Below, piece by piece: positions 1-12,900 of a DNA stretch of 64,000 nucleotides (positions are counted from its first letter, which is position 1; every line of letters starts with the position of its first letter). The translations under genes and the position numbers were made by a program. The DNA is from Astrothelium macrocarpum (lineage: Eukaryota > Ascomycota > Dothideomycetes > Trypetheliales > Trypetheliaceae): contig JAGEMR010000027.1 of assembly GCA_021030915.1 (NCBI GenBank), positions 186,001 to 250,000 of the forward strand. Reading direction: 5' to 3'. The notes below the pieces were generated by a model. The model worked only from the letters and a program-made list of their open reading frames with translations. It did no database searches and had not been told where the DNA came from.

Positions 1-996
1 ATCTGATTCTGTCCGGGAACCTGAGGAACATAGTCCACGGTCCCATATAGCGTGCGAAGGCAGAGGGGTGTAACGAGAGTGGCATTGCAGACCTGAGCTA
101 CAGTAGGGCGTGATACGGTGGGCACTTTTGGAGCAGCGAGCAGACCTTTGGCCATTGTTACAGGCTTCAAGGTTGAACTACGCTTCATGTTCGGCCGTGA
201 GAGTTTGGACGGCCGAGAGAATGAGTTTGTTGGCTGGATAGCATCAATGTGATCATGCAGATGTCTTGGAAGTGACCATTCTGGAGCGCGAACGATGGTG
301 GCACCATCTTCTCGATGCCTGTAGATAGAATACTTGGTATCGAGGAGCCGTTCCACTTCCTCCACGGGCAAACGAACAGTGATCCAGTCGCCAGCCGGAG
401 TGTAGCTGAGGCTATCAAGATCAATACCGCTGTCCGATAGCCATTCGTGGACGTCGTCAGAGGCTTCTTCGGTTGGTTTTGTGTATGCCGTAACTTCATC
501 CGCGGTAAGATGATGTCCGTATTTTGGATGGTCTGGGTCAGAAACTTCCATCAATTCTTTCTCCAGGTCGTCAAATCGGCTTTGTTTCAATCCAATTGAC
601 AAATTGATCAGGTGGTCTGCGGGAGCTGGACCCTCACGGGTCCATTTAGCAGGAACATGGAAGGAGTCTTTGACAGCATATGGGGTACGAGCTTGAACTA
701 CAGACATTAATTAGCATTGCCCAAAACTTTAACGCTACAGCTCATTGAACAGTGCTTCTGGAATAGCTGTTTACACTCTCAGACTCGGTAAATATCGATT
801 GTCAATACAGTATGCGCATATCTCATCCAACGAGATCTGAGTAAGGGGTTTCTCACTGTGTCAATGACTATCGAAGTTCTTTTCACCGTGAACTGAGAAG
901 ATGAAATCTATACAAACCTTTGCGTCCAGCATATAGAGGCTTCCCCAATGCAACCTCCCCCAAGACCGCCAACGAAAGCAGCGCAACAGTCCACAT
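1..996 (-). CDS. Tripeptidyl-peptidase / sedolisin (peptidase family S53), 3' part cut by window edge
   Basis: Secreted serine-carboxyl protease precursor that removes tripeptides from protein N-termini at acid pH (family knowledge). Exon 1 is 996..918 and encodes a signal peptide with hydrophobic core VALLSLAVLGEVALG. A GT-AG intron (917..698, donor GTTTGT, acceptor CTGTAG) leads to exon 2 from 697, which stays open to base 1. Exon 2 matches an S53 propeptide: the segment from SFHVPAKW through INLSIGLKQSRFDDLE, then HPKYGHHLTADEV, then SIYRHREDG. The mature enzyme begins near CLRTLYGTVDYVPQ, typical of fungal S53 proteins. The catalytic Glu/Asp/Ser residues lie beyond the left edge and are not visible. 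ATG at 996 was chosen because it gives the signal peptide and keeps frame across the intron. Alternative: another S53 subfamily such as aorsin-like; the exact subgroup cannot be set from the propeptide. Confidence 0.9.
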
Positions 997-2219
997 TATC
1001 GAAAAGAAAAATGTGTGTAAAAGGAGCGCAAAGAAATTCCTCAACGAGTGTGACCACTGCAAAGCAGCACCAGGAGACAAAAGGCCTACCACAAGGGGGC
1101 ATCACGGCCTCTTAATTAATTATTTTCCCATCCCCACACCATCCCCAAATTGCCCCATCCCCCCAGGGTACCTTACGATCGTGCTCTAGCCATCACATCA
1201 TCGAAACCCTGACCTCCTCCCCAAAGCAGGGAAAGGCCGACACGTCTAAGCACGCGTTATCAAGGGGTCGAAGCGGTCCTACCACCCGGCCGAGTCCAGC
1301 ATGCACCCTATCACATGCGAGCACTGCAGGAAAATCGATGGAGCAGCTGCAGAAGTGCTCGTTTGATGGACGCAGCGTACACAGTGGCGCCAGGTACGAG
1401 CCTCAGAGACCTGCCTAATCGATATGCGCGCACGGTGGGTGATTGGAGGATAAGATGCTGGCACGGACCGAAGGGGTGGGACGACAGAACGGCGCCGGGT
1501 CTTTTCTGGATAGTACGGGGACAACAGGGTTCGTGGGTGCTTGGATTAGCCGCATCTTGGGACTTGCTTCTATTGTCGTATAAATTAATTGAAAGACGCA
1601 ATTGCTCGATTAGCTTTGGCTTTGTCAATTGTCAGCTTGTCTGAAGCTTATGAAGGGTAGTGAGTTTGGCTTGGTCTATTGCATTCGAGCAATCTCGAGC
1701 AAAGCTTAGGGTTTTGCCGCAATGAGCATTAGTACCACGTCAGAGGCTTGAGCTCAGCAGTGGCGGAAAGAATTGAGCCGCCCTTGAGACTTGCGCATCT
1801 TGTGGACTAACGCGCAGACGCTGGCATTTTGTCTCAGGCTGATAACGAGTGCCGATGAGATTCGCTCGTCATCGTTTCAGACGCGAATCTAAGTGGCCAT
1901 CTTTTTGCGACAAGTCCCTAAATGAAGGGCAGAGTACAATGGAAATCCCGGGCATGACGCGTCCGTCACCTATTAACCGACACAGCTGGATAATTTGGAA
2001 TAGGGAAAAAAATGCGCATTTACATTTTTCAAAAGTCTAATTATGTGCATCATTCGCCCGCTATGATAATGCTGAAATGCCTGCCGGTAAATCTCCAAGC
2101 TAGGCCACCGTTAGGAACGCCTTTCCCTTCCCTATAAAGCAGCGGTCTATAGGTACATTCGCTATGTGCACTGCTATGTAATTAGGTCGTGAGAATCATA
2201 TGTTTCGGTCCCGTCTATT
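997..2219. other. Intergenic, no gene seen
   Basis: Upstream region of the S53 protease and downstream region of the carrier gene. The open frames here are short, unspliced, and show no signal peptide, domain or coding-like composition. It presumably holds the protease promoter. I see no clear repeat. Confidence 0.6.
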
Positions 2220-3434
2220 CTATTGTTCTGCCGAATCTTCGAGATCGTATATCTTAGGAAGGTAATATTTGGTGTTTTCGTACACCAAAAACGTCACACA
2301 CGTTGACGGTAAGACCCGGATAATATTGGGTCCCAGTCTAAACAGTATTGCATGTGAGCAACTCTGGCCCCAACTGAACACAAGAGAAGAACAAAGTGAT
2401 GACTTACCCTCTATAGAATCCTCCGAGTCCTTCCTTCTTCCATATTGATTTGGCTACCCCTCTCACATTAAGAAACGTTCCTGTTGCTTCATCTTTGATT
2501 TGTAGCCTGGTCCTCAAGACCTGGTACGGGTATGTCACAGTCCCTGCAAACGCCTTTGATATTGCGGATAAATTCACGTAATCCAAGTTTGTCAATTTGT
2601 CTTTGCTTCCTCTGCTCTTTGCCCAGTGATTTTTCAGCTGTTCATAAGCCATGAATTGGATGGCTCCATGCGAAACACCAAATAAAGACGGTATCAAACC
2701 CCGGTAGAAGCCTGGGACACCTTCAGCGCGCCAGATTTCTCTCGCACCATGCATGATGCCGGTGTAAGCTCCTGGCGCATGACGCGCGGTCGACAGCATC
2801 CGAGTCTTGATAACCCAGATCGGATTGGTGCAAACTGCAGTGAGGATGCCAGAAACACCTGACGCAACGAAGTAATCCGAAGACGACAGCTGCGCGTCCT
2901 CGCCCCGAAGCGAGAGCAGCATGTCCTTTAGATTCCCATACCTGCCACGCATATAAGTATCGCGATTCCGTTGCCAACCAAGACGGCATAGGAAAACAGG
3001 GAGAAAGAGCTTCTCACCAGAGAAAGTACAACGCCCAGCTGATCGAATTGCCAATCATATTCGGCATGAGACCACGATAAAACGCTCTTCCCCTGCCCTC
3101 CTCACGCATGAGCTCGCTCGTCACTCTCCACGTGTCGCCCCATCTGGTCCGCTGAACTTGCCGCACTGTTCACCCCAAACCCAACACGTTAGCCAATGAA
3201 TCTTCCCCTTCTGAACAGTAATCAAGAAAAACAAAATTGCTGGCATGTGTGTGTGTCGAGACCTTTGAAACCCCCGGCATGCCTACCTTGCAGGCGCGTC
3301 TTGACCACGTCGAACGGGTGCACGACCAACGTGCTCACGATGCCCGCGGTGAAGCCGGCGACCGTCTCGACGATCGACGGCGAGATGGCCGGGTGTGCGG
3401 TGCGGCCTTCGATCGGAGGCACCACTCGGGGCAT
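2220..3434 (-). CDS. Mitochondrial carrier family protein, Flx1-like (FAD/folate-type)
   Basis: Inner mitochondrial membrane transporter of the SLC25 family. Four exons: 3434..3287, 3165..3018, 2941..2408, 2337..2220, giving 315 residues, normal for the family. The three repeat signatures are visible: HPFDVVKTRLQ at the end of exon 1, TNPIWVIKTRML in the middle, and TYPYQVLRTRLQ near the C-terminus, each followed by a segment ending GFYRGL or similar. The NPIWVIKTR motif in repeat 2 is characteristic of the nucleotide/FAD/folate branch (yeast Flx1, human SLC25A32), which points to FAD or folate import. NAD carriers (Ndt1/2) and Rim2 share part of this motif, so the substrate is inferred. All introns are GT-AG and exon phases join correctly. 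The start was chosen as the first ATG in the open frame, just ahead of repeat 1. Confidence 0.9.
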
Positions 3435-4071
3435 CGTCGCTGTGCTCGCCTATGTCGCTGTAAAACCGGGCGGTCGTGGCGGTTGGTGGGGATTAGTCGT
3501 GGGCATGCTGGGAAAGGGTGAGGAGAGACATGTAGGCGAGAGACAAGGAGAAAATGAGGGGAGAGCTGTTTTTGTGTGTGCGTAGGTTCAAAAGGTGGAT
3601 GGAGCGGGAAGGTTATAGCGGATGGATATGGGTAAGCTCAGGCAGAGCTGTACTCAACCAAAAGCGTGGTCGGTGGCGGGGGATGAGCGCGGTACGCTGT
3701 GGCCGCTTTCCGCTCCGCCGCTTGGGTGGGCCGCTGAAGCTTCTGATATCAATTCACCTCATGTTGAGTTCACTTTCATTGATCTTTGAAATGTTCCGAA
3801 GCAGAGCTGTATAACTGGTAGTGACATTTTGGTGAATCACTTGTCAGGAAGTATCAAGTCAGAGAAAGTTGATGGCTCGAGCAAACCAATGTGACTATTA
3901 GAAATAGTACAAGTCCTGAGGACTTGAAGAGTATGCTAAATTTACAGAGGTTTAGGGGAACAACCCTTCGATGAATAACTACCTTGTTTTCCCGATTCCC
4001 CGCCAGTCCAATATGTAAGCTCCCAAATACCGAATGCCAAGCCCGACCCGCACTATGCAAATCTCTGCAGT
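3435..4071. other. Intergenic, promoter side of carrier gene
   Basis: Lies between the 5' end of the carrier gene and the 3' end of the cap-binding gene. Short frames only; no domain or repeat recognised. It likely contains the carrier promoter and the CBP80 transcription end. Confidence 0.6.
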
Positions 4072-7000
4072 TCACAATATCTCATCATCCCCATCTACAG
4101 CATCCTCATGTCCCTCTGCAGTGCCATTCGCCTCTTCCATCGTCACCTCCTCCTCCTTCCCACCATTCTCTGCCTGAGCTTCTTCAGCCGCCTTCGCCCT
4201 CGCCTCCTCGGCCGCCTTTCTCGCTACCTCCGCAGCCTCTGCCGCCAGTTGCACCGCAACCTCCCCAACCACGCCCTCCTCCACCACCGCCTTCCGCTCA
4301 AACACTCTGGCCCATCTCGTCCCCCACTGCTTGCGAAGCTCCAGCTCTTCTTTGGCCGCTTCCTCCTCCCGATCGAGCATTTCATCCGCAGCCCCCGAAG
4401 CCACCCCACTAACCGCATCGCGCACCGACGCCAGCAGCGCCCGCATGTCCGCTCGCTCCCGCTCGAGCGTCTCGTCCAAGATGGGCATGTGCTCCGCCGG
4501 GATATCGCCCCGATTGCGCGCCGCGACGATCTGACGCACTCGCCCTGTCACCTTACCGACAGTGGCAGCGACCATCTCGAAGACGTACGCCTCGGCAAGC
4601 TTGGTTGGTGGCGGGCCGTTCTCGCCATTCGCTACCTCCAATGTGAGGGCCCACTCGATGACGGACAAAGGCGTGAGAATGGTGTAGTTGAGAAGCTTGT
4701 CAACAATACTGACGGCGATGCCTGGGTGGTCATGCCAGTAGCTGAAAACGCTTTGGACGATCTGGCGCTTGACTGCGGCACCGTCGCCCTCGATGACTTC
4801 GGCTTGAGCCTCGAGAGCATCGTTGTCGCCGTTTTCAGTGGTGGTGTCGGGTTTGGCGGTCTCAAGCTGACCGCGTCCGAGAGCGAGGAGACGATCTCTG
4901 CAACGATCGATGCAGGAGAGTACGTGCGAGAGCGATTTGCAACCGAGGAAGCAAATGGCAGTGACGAAGGCGTCGGTTACGGGGAGGAGAGGATTCAAGT
5001 TGGGTGAATGGGCCAGAGAGGCTCGCGCGATGGAGGTGAGGGGATTGGCAAAAGCTGCATCAGCGGCTTTGGTGCGGAGAAGACCATGCATTTCACGAGC
5101 TTCTTGAGCATACGGAACCTGATTGGAGGCGTACTTGAATTCGGGGGTGTCGCTCTCTTTTGCTTCTGGAATCAAAGGATGGTAAATTTCGGGTAGTGTT
5201 TCGCGGATACGCTTAGCAAAGCTCAAGCGAATCTCCTTGTCAATAGCACCCACAATAAACGCTTTTTTGGGGTGCAACAGTGTCTTTTCCACATCACCGT
5301 TCCTGAAAAATTAGTATGCATGTACTGGATGTGGCAGTAAAGAGATCTTACCATTCATCCCATTTCCATCGAAACTCAAAATTGCTCAAGTGATGGGCAA
5401 ACCAGTCAAGGAATCTATATTCCAGTTCCAAGTCCATGTAGTCAACATTGCGGTACAGAAACCGGATGGCGCGGCCAAGACTTGGGGCAATCGCTGCAGG
5501 TGCCACCTTGCAGCATTCGGTTATTACAGAGTGAAAGTAAACAAGTCGGTGTTCAGGCGTTGGGAGTTGGAAGATTTGAGAAAAGACGGCATCAACCGCC
5601 ATGTCTTCAGGCTTCCAGATCCTCTTTCCCTCTACAGCAAGTTCTCGGAGGGCTTCAAATTTTGTACCACGTCCAACAAACGTTCCTTCAGCCCAGTAGC
5701 AATCGAGGTCAATCAGAAATTTTGTGGTAGCAGTGCGGTTATAATCGAGTATATTGATAGTATCAACGAGGGCATCACGGAGAAGAGTGGACGAGATGTC
5801 GGTCGTTGGAGGAACAGTCTATGTGATTTGAGTCAGTACAGAAAGAACGTCGATAACAAGTGACGTACCTCAAGTTCTTGGCCATCATATAACGAAAAAT
5901 AAACCTCTGGGAAAAGCGGCCGATCTCCTGGATTGATAGTATCGGGTATAGTAACTGTAGGAAATGTGTGTTTCTTGGGAGGGCCTTCGCCATCTGGAGC
6001 AGGTGCAACGTTCTGAACAAGCCTTGGTATGCAAGAGAATGTCCAATCCTGTTCAGACTCTCGTCGTAATTGTTTTTGGAGCAGGCTAATTACGCTGTTC
6101 GCTGCCATTGGTTTTTCCACGCCTTCTGGAACGGCGGGATACGGATCAACCAATGATAACAGAGCATGCGGCGCATCAGCGATGATTTCAGTCTTGTCAA
6201 GTAGCTCAAGTGTCCTCGCCTCGAATTCCGGTGATCGCTCTTGTAATGCATAAGGGATAGTCAATAGGATGATCTTGACAAGTTCAAGCCCGACAGCCTG
6301 ACGCTTTGTTAGCTAAGTCGTGACGATGGACTGCTCTAAATTCTCACGTCTTCAGCCGAAGCTTCTTGCAAATCAGCAGCTTTGTTAAAGAGCTCATCAA
6401 GGATAGGAAAGACGCCATTGCCTTCGCAAATCCTTTGCAAACATGCCAAGAAACGCAGGACAAGCTTGAACTCCCTCCATGATCCAGTTTCGACAAGCTT
6501 TTGAGCTTTCTGTCCCGCGCGCGCTAATATTTCTTCCGCGATTTCTGATTTTTGCTGATTCGCATAGATGACAACGACTGCCACGAATGGGATCTTGAAA
6601 GGCTGTTCGACGACACTGGGCAACGTTTAGCAACCATTCCATTATCCTCAAGAGATGGAGGATACACACAGTTGTAGCACAAGTTCATAAAAACTCTTGA
6701 TCATCTCCGTGTCATCGTACCCCTCAACCACGATCGTAGCAATGTTCCGAGCATCATCTTCCGGTGTCCGCGTTTGCTGTCGAGTGTAAGCAACCTTGCC
6801 CGTCGCTACTATTCGACTTCTCTGGGTGCTGTTCTAAACTCACCGACTCTGCAATCTGTAAAAGTTCCCGGCGGACCTTCTGCGCTAGGGGTTCCTGGTA
6901 TCTGCGACGCTGAGGACGACGTTCGTGGTGATCATCATCATCTAAAAACACAGTCAGATATCAAGTCTTACAAAGATACTGCGAGCATGTCTGCGCTGTC

Positions 7001-7139
7001 GATCAAGTACAAGCCAGACTGCGAACGCCACGAGAAGGTCCAGCTTACCTTCACGAAACCTGCGTTTTCTGGGATTGAACCGGCCGCGACCTCCATGGCC
7101 TCCACCATGACGGCGTCCACCAGTCTCAACATCAGCCAT
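4072..7139 (-). CDS. Nuclear cap-binding complex large subunit (CBP80/NCBP1)
   Basis: Large subunit of the nuclear cap-binding complex, which with CBP20 binds the m7G cap of new transcripts for splicing, export and decay control. Seven exons: 7139..7049, 6941..6844, 6776..6670, 6615..6348, 6297..5869, 5818..5352, 5302..4072, giving 896 residues; phases agree at every junction. An N-terminal Arg/Gly-rich segment (GGRRHGGGHGGRGR) is followed by the MIF4G-like region with VVEQPFKIPF. The middle domain has the family signature around FLDWFAHHLSNFEFRWKWDEW. The last exon holds the third helical domain and a Glu/Ala-rich acidic tail ending DDEIL. The fungal protein is longer than human NCBP1 (790 residues), partly through this tail. 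ATG 7139 gives the usual short N-terminus, but the frame stays open up to 7448 (see findings). Confidence 0.95.
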
Positions 7140-8422
7140 CGTTGCGTCTCTACCGGCACTTGTACAAGTCCTCGAACCACGCAAAGGATGAGTGTGCTTT
7201 GCGATGCCGTGTTTCTTGTACTGCTGCAGCTTGGCGTAGTTGGCGCGAGTTTGGGAGGTCGCTAGCTGGCTAGGGCCCTTGGGCGCTAACCGCATTCGGG
7301 AATTCACATCTTGACTGACGCTGGCCAATTCTCCTCTATGGGCATCAGAAGTTGGGCCACTATCACGAAGGGAGAGCGCTCTGAATCCTTGAAACGTAGC
7401 ATTTTCGTCGAAGCGCACATCCTCCATATGATCTGCAGTCGCCATCATGGACCTTGTAAGTATCGTACGAAGACGAAAGTAAAATCAGATGAATCCAGTA
7501 TCTCAAGCAGTGGGAATCCGCAAGAGGTATGACATAGGAGAGCTTGATCTTTGTAGACTAGGTTTGTCGAAGCGGGTAATTGATGGATGGAAAGCTCAGT
7601 TGATCAGATGAGCGCGTGAGTGAGCAAAGGGACGGAAGATACTGCTAATTCAGATCCACTTCAGTAGTGAGCAAAATGTCATACGCTTTCATGGCAAGAT
7701 CTCTAGCATAGTGCATTATGGGAATACGTCTGATTGATTCCTGTCAAAGTGATAATTCAATCCCATGTCTTTTAAGCACCACAGAATGAAAAGAAAAGGC
7801 CCCCCAATAAAAGTACTCGTAGGAGTGGAAATGAAATCTAGCGGTCTTCCTCAAATCAAGGATAATTCCCTTGGAGCAACTTCCATCCCTCAACCATCTA
7901 CCGACTGCAATAAACTTGATGCTCATGAGAGCGCAAGTGGGGAGAGCCATCATCATACCACCTTCAATACAGAATCTTCCCATTTAACCATCATCTCAAG
8001 GCAACACACGCAACATGCAATCTCCCATGAATGCTCCCACGCAGCAATTTCCGATATGTCCGGAGACAACTTCGAGTTAGAAGATCCTTGATCGATGAGC
8101 AAGGAATGCAAGCAAGAAGAAACATCATTGAGGGGGAGAAGGGAGGGGGGTAAAGCTTTGATCCATCGGAGAGAGATAGGCACAAACGACAGTGTCTCAA
8201 AGTTCTCAGATCCTGTTTCGTGACGAGTTGTAAGTGTGTCATGCGCGCTCGGTGCCAGCCTCTAAACGCCAAAAAAGAAACATAGCTCTGGCCAGCAAAG
8301 GGGTTGTTTTTCGGACCGAAAAAGAGACCAGAGGTGCCATTTTTAGCGCCTCGAACCTTGCCAGCGAAAAACGACATGATTATTCGTAATGCATGCTTTT
8401 GAGTGGTTGGCATGATGACGGA
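7140..8422. other. Intergenic between CBP80 and GSK3
   Basis: Holds the CBP80 5' region and the GSK3 3' region. The CBP80 frame is open upstream to 7448. A 108-codon plus-strand frame (7765..8091), rich in His and Ser, has no recognisable domain and I do not call it. Nothing else seen. Confidence 0.55.
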
Positions 8423-9931
8423 TCAATCCAACCGTGCCATCATTTCCTCCTTGGCCTTCGGTGTGAAGTTTGGTGCATCAATATCAAGTCCTCGTGCTCT
8501 TAACGCAGCTCTTACGTGTTGAGGGACTAGTTTTTGGTTGAGGTGGGGTGCAATGGACAACTCTTGAGGATTATCAGTTCGATTACGACCAGGGAGAGGG
8601 GCCACAAAGCTTACCGTGATGATCAAAATTAAAGAGTTCAGGAAGATCTTTTGAAGTGCCATTAGCGTGACGTGAATCTGGCAGTCTCGTGTTTGGATCT
8701 CGAAGATCGTCGAAAAATGGGTGAACCATTGCTTCGATTGCCGAAAGTCGCTGTGTGGGCGTATACTCGAGTAACCTTGAGATCAGATCAATAGCGCTCG
8801 GCTCCGCGCGGCGAAACACCTTGATGTGGTCGATTAATAGTTGCGAGACTGTTTTAAGAGTGGTTGAATCTACCTTGCTGAATGGATGCGGCTTGATTTG
8901 AGGAAACTTGTGCTCCATGTAATTTGGGTTCATCGTACGAATTTGATCCCTCGTTGGAGTTCCGAGCACTTTGATAATCTCGACAAGCTGATCAATGCCT
9001 GATTCTCCAGGGAAAAGCGGTTGTCCAAGCATTAGTTCTGCCATGACACATCCAGTCGACCACACGTCTGCAGTTTTTGGTTAATCACGTGATTTGGATG
9101 CATGTTGCTTTTGGCGCTTACCGATCTTCGTTGTGTAATTGGTTGCACCAAAAATGAGCTCTGGTGCTCGATAGTATCGCGAGCAAATATACGACACGTT
9201 CGGTTCATTTTCCACCAGGATCTTGGCACTGCCGAAATCACAGAGTTTCAGGACGCCACTATTGGGGTCTAGGAGTAGGTTTTGTGGCTTGATGTCTCGA
9301 TGACAAATTCCCATGGAGTGGATATAAGCCAGTGAACGGAACAGCTGGTAGATATAGAGCTTGACCTCGAGAATCGGCATAGTGGTCTTCATCTTGTTGA
9401 AATATCGGGAAGCTCGATAGACGGTTTCGGGGACGAATTCCAAGACGAGATTCAGGTAGACTTCATCCTTCTAACAAGAGTCAGTCTCGATACAGCAAAC
9501 GCAACAAATCGACTCCATACTCGTTCGCCATTAGAGTAATAGAAAGCCTTTAATTCCACGATATTTGGGTGTCGGACTATACGCATGATTTGGAGCTCAC
9601 GATTCTGTCAAAAATTTCAGCATGTGATCCTGATGAGCAAGTTTAGCCATTTCACCTTGAAACGTTTGTCTTGGAGGACTCTCTTGATAGCTGCATCTTC
9701 ACCACTGGGGGCGAGCTTTGTCTGGAACACCACACCAAAAGAGCCGTTGCCCACTATCTTGCATTGAGTGTATTGCATTTCTCGAGTCTCGCCAGTGAGT
9801 CCATCTTGGACCTTTTCGCGGATGACTTCTAAAGTAGAATGAGCGAAATGGGCGTGGGGCATACAAGCTAGGTCAGACGTACCACCCATTCTCAAGCTAG
9901 CAAAAGCGTTGGAAGGCCTTGTTTGTGACAT
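8423..9931 (-). CDS. Glycogen synthase kinase-3 (GSK3/Skp1/Rim11 family)
   Basis: Cytosolic and nuclear Ser/Thr kinase of the CMGC group, acting in stress, differentiation and nutrient signalling. Six exons: 9931..9883, 9828..9656, 9604..9521, 9470..9122, 9067..8615, 8562..8423, giving 415 residues. The N-terminus (MSQTRPSNAFASLRMG joined to EVIREKVQDG) matches fungal GSK3 and depends on the first 54-nt intron. Visible kinase motifs: glycine loop GNGSFGVV, ATP lysine in AAIKRVLQD, catalytic loop HRDIKPQN, DFGSAK, and the GSK3 activation loop VSYICSRYYRAPE with its regulatory tyrosine. CMGC-typical GTPTRDQI and TPTQRLSA follow. All splice sites are GT-AG and all catalytic residues are present. 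This is one of the most certain calls in the window. Confidence 0.97.
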
Positions 9932-12900
9932 GCCTTTGTTTCAGTCAAACCAGGAAGGTTGCCTAGTGGCGAATCGTTATCGAGAGAAGGGCGGGCTGAT
10001 GTTCAGGATTTGGTGAATTGACCGCAACGAGGTCGCGAGTAAGTCCGTCGTGGGCGAGTATGCGTGAGGTCGATCCAGAAGTGAGAACGGAGCTCTACGG
10101 CTAGCAGAGTGTGCCAGACGGCGATTGGGTAATGGCAGTGAGTTGCACAGATGCAACGCGCTCACAGCTCCAGTGACGGAAAGCAGTAGTTGCGGTTGTT
10201 ACGGTGGACTTTCTTGCTCAGGTGAAGCGTCGGGGTATGGCGCACGCAGTCCGCCGCAGTGCAGAAGTGGGATGAAGCACAGAGCCGCCTCGCTTGGAGT
10301 GGGAAAGGTAAAGTGTTGCAATGGCGGAGATTCAAGAATAAGCGGGCAAGAGACCAGAAGCAGAGGATCAGGTAGGGAGGAGAACTGGATTGAGAAGAGG
10401 GTAAGGTACTAGCGACGAAGGACGATGGTGGTGGTCGCTATGCGGGCAATGGACCCCGTGACTGCTCTTGGCTCGACCAGTCGCGTGTCTGGAGCTAAAC
10501 AGTGACGTTGGTCGGCCTGCTGGTGGCGGCAAGCTAATATTCGACAATCTAGCGCTGAACACTAGGAGGGCCTTCAGTGCCCGCTGCAGTGTGCGCCGCT
10601 GGTTCCCCCGTCAGACTGCACGGCGAGTTCTCAGGCGAGTTCTCAGGCCTGGGGGGCTCGGCAGGAGAGGAGGGCTTGGGGGCAGGAGGCTACCTCAGCT
10701 AATTGTATCTAATCACACGGCGGCGTATTAGGGCAGCTGCCAGCAGTCGAGCCGGACACGTGAGCATCCACGGCATGTCCATAATTATCCAAACCGGCCA
10801 TCGAAACGGCTGGGTCCGGGCTGTCCAGGCCGCCGACTTGCTTTCCCAGATCTCAGTGTTCCTGCGGCCGCTTAGGGCAGCTCGCCTGCGCATCACACTC
10901 GATTACGTGTTGTGACGAGCAAGACTTGGCGTTGGTGATCGCATACCCAGCGTCCTGTAACGCATGCTCTGCTAGTTGCGACCCAGCGTCTAATGGCCGG
11001 CCACGGAAGCGTCCGCCGCGGCAGACCGAGCTAAGTTAGGCATCTCTAACCCGCCAGCGCTGCGGCAGTGCTGGAGGCGTGTGGAGCAGAGACGTTTTGG
11101 TGCACTGGCATGTCTGGTGACGATGACGGAACATGCGCGAGCCTATTCATTTTCCTCAGGCGGGGCTTTTTCGCACCAGCCATGCCTGCGACCCAGAAAC
11201 CGATGCCCGTACTTTAGCGTCACGCCGATACAGCGGGGGAGGGGGTGACGGAGCCACCGCTTGGAGCCCGTCCTGGGCTTGCGAGCGCGCCGGATGGGCG
11301 AGATGGGAGCCTTCTCCTGGACGCAGAACACCGCTCCAGCACCTGGGACACAGGGCCACTCCATGTCCGGCTCGAAACCCAAAGCCGCTGCTCTGTACAT
11401 GGCACGATGCGTGCGGCGTTCCAGGCGGAAGCCGCTCAACAGGCTGACTGCTTCTGGCGTCGTGCATGCGGCATGGCCAGGTCCCAAGCCAGCCAAGCTT
11501 ATGACGTTTGCCCGCCCCAGGTGACCCTCGATCAGTTGCAGCCTCCGATCGAATCAAAGCCTCCTGGCCCGTCGTGACACTGCAATGGCCTATCTTCAGT
11601 CCGGCCGCGCAGAAATAATAGCTTCTTGCACGTGAAAGACGGCCAACGTCAAGACGAGCAAAGCAGCTCCACCAGAGCCGCCTTTTGCTCGTCACCACGC
11701 CCCCATTGCTCAGCCTTGCCAAGCACTCATCCTGACCAGCCCGTCCACGTGAGCTCCTCGCCAACCTGAGCGATTTTCGGCAACGAGCTGAAAAGGTTTC
11801 GGCGTTTTCGCCCAGGCGTTGCAGAAAGAGTGGACCGCTACAATGTGGTAGCCAAACACGTTGATCATGAACGTCAGGTACGAATGCAATCCGCCCATCC
11901 TCCCGTCTATCCCAGGACTTTTTTACCCTAGCCTTCACCTCCGCCAAGCACTTTGCCCAGTACCTCGCCACGACTTGACCTTCCGTGTGCGTCCATGCGT
12001 GGCGAGGTTCGGGATACATAAAGGCTGTAAGGTCAGCATTCAACATCTCAACATTATGCGGAAGTCAGTCTAGCATGTTTCAGTCAACGATACCCCAAAT
12101 CGGCATTCGAGTCTCCTTCTGTTATGAGGATAGGCAATAAATTTGTTGTTCGCTTGCGAAAAGCGGGCCGCACCTTTTGTGTCCCACGGACGACGCGCCC
12201 ATTCGATCAGCAAATGCATCACGTACAGAGCTCGACGTGCACCACCGTCGTTCAAGCTTTCTAGATACTGCACGCAGCCGTCTGTCGTGCTACCACAGTT
12301 GCACAGCTTATATTTCCGACGCAACCAGAATTCCACTATTTATCGCGATTGCCATCTTCGTTCGAATAGCATTAGATTGGATCGAGTTGTACAGCAGCTG
12401 TGGAGTTGTCGATACTTTGATGATGACTATGGTACTTTTTTACTTACCAAGGTTTGCAAAGAGTAAAATATCGTGGACTGCAAGAGACATGATCAGCCAT
12501 ATACGGATTGGGACGACCTTCGATACGAGTTTGAATAATCAAAATCAAAATCAATAAATCTTTCATTGAGACAATCACCTGAAAATTTGCCGCTCATTAT
12601 TGTCGAGGGTCTCCCCAGTAAGTGGACGGCAAATTAGGTACATCTCTCGCGATTCGCGACAATTCTTCGTGCAACCCTTGCGGGTGTATCACTGCATTAC
12701 AGCAAGCTCACATGCTTACTCTACACAAGAAAACACTGTTGCAAAAGCTCTTGCAAAACATGCAAATGGAAAATGGACTTTGAGACGGTGCCTTCACAAA
12801 TCGTACGAAGCGTGACCTCTTCCAAAAATATATCTACTCGGCGCGACCACGCATATGCAACAGCGACGGTTCGCCGACCTTCTCTTCAAGTGTCGCTTTA

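Noticed and set aside
4108..5007. 299-codon plus-strand frame
   Set aside because: It is the antisense shadow of the last CBP80 exon.
7765..8091. 108-codon plus-strand frame between CBP80 and GSK3
   Set aside because: His/Ser-rich sequence without domain, intron or homology I can recognise. It overlaps the GSK3 3' region.
7991..8413. 140-codon minus-strand frame just downstream of GSK3
   Set aside because: Most likely GSK3 3' UTR; no domain and no separate start context.
11156..12046. 296-codon minus-strand open frame
   Set aside because: Composition is rich in Arg, Cys and Trp without domain or signal, and it sits in GC-rich DNA where chance frames are long. Overlapping frames on the other strand look equally open.
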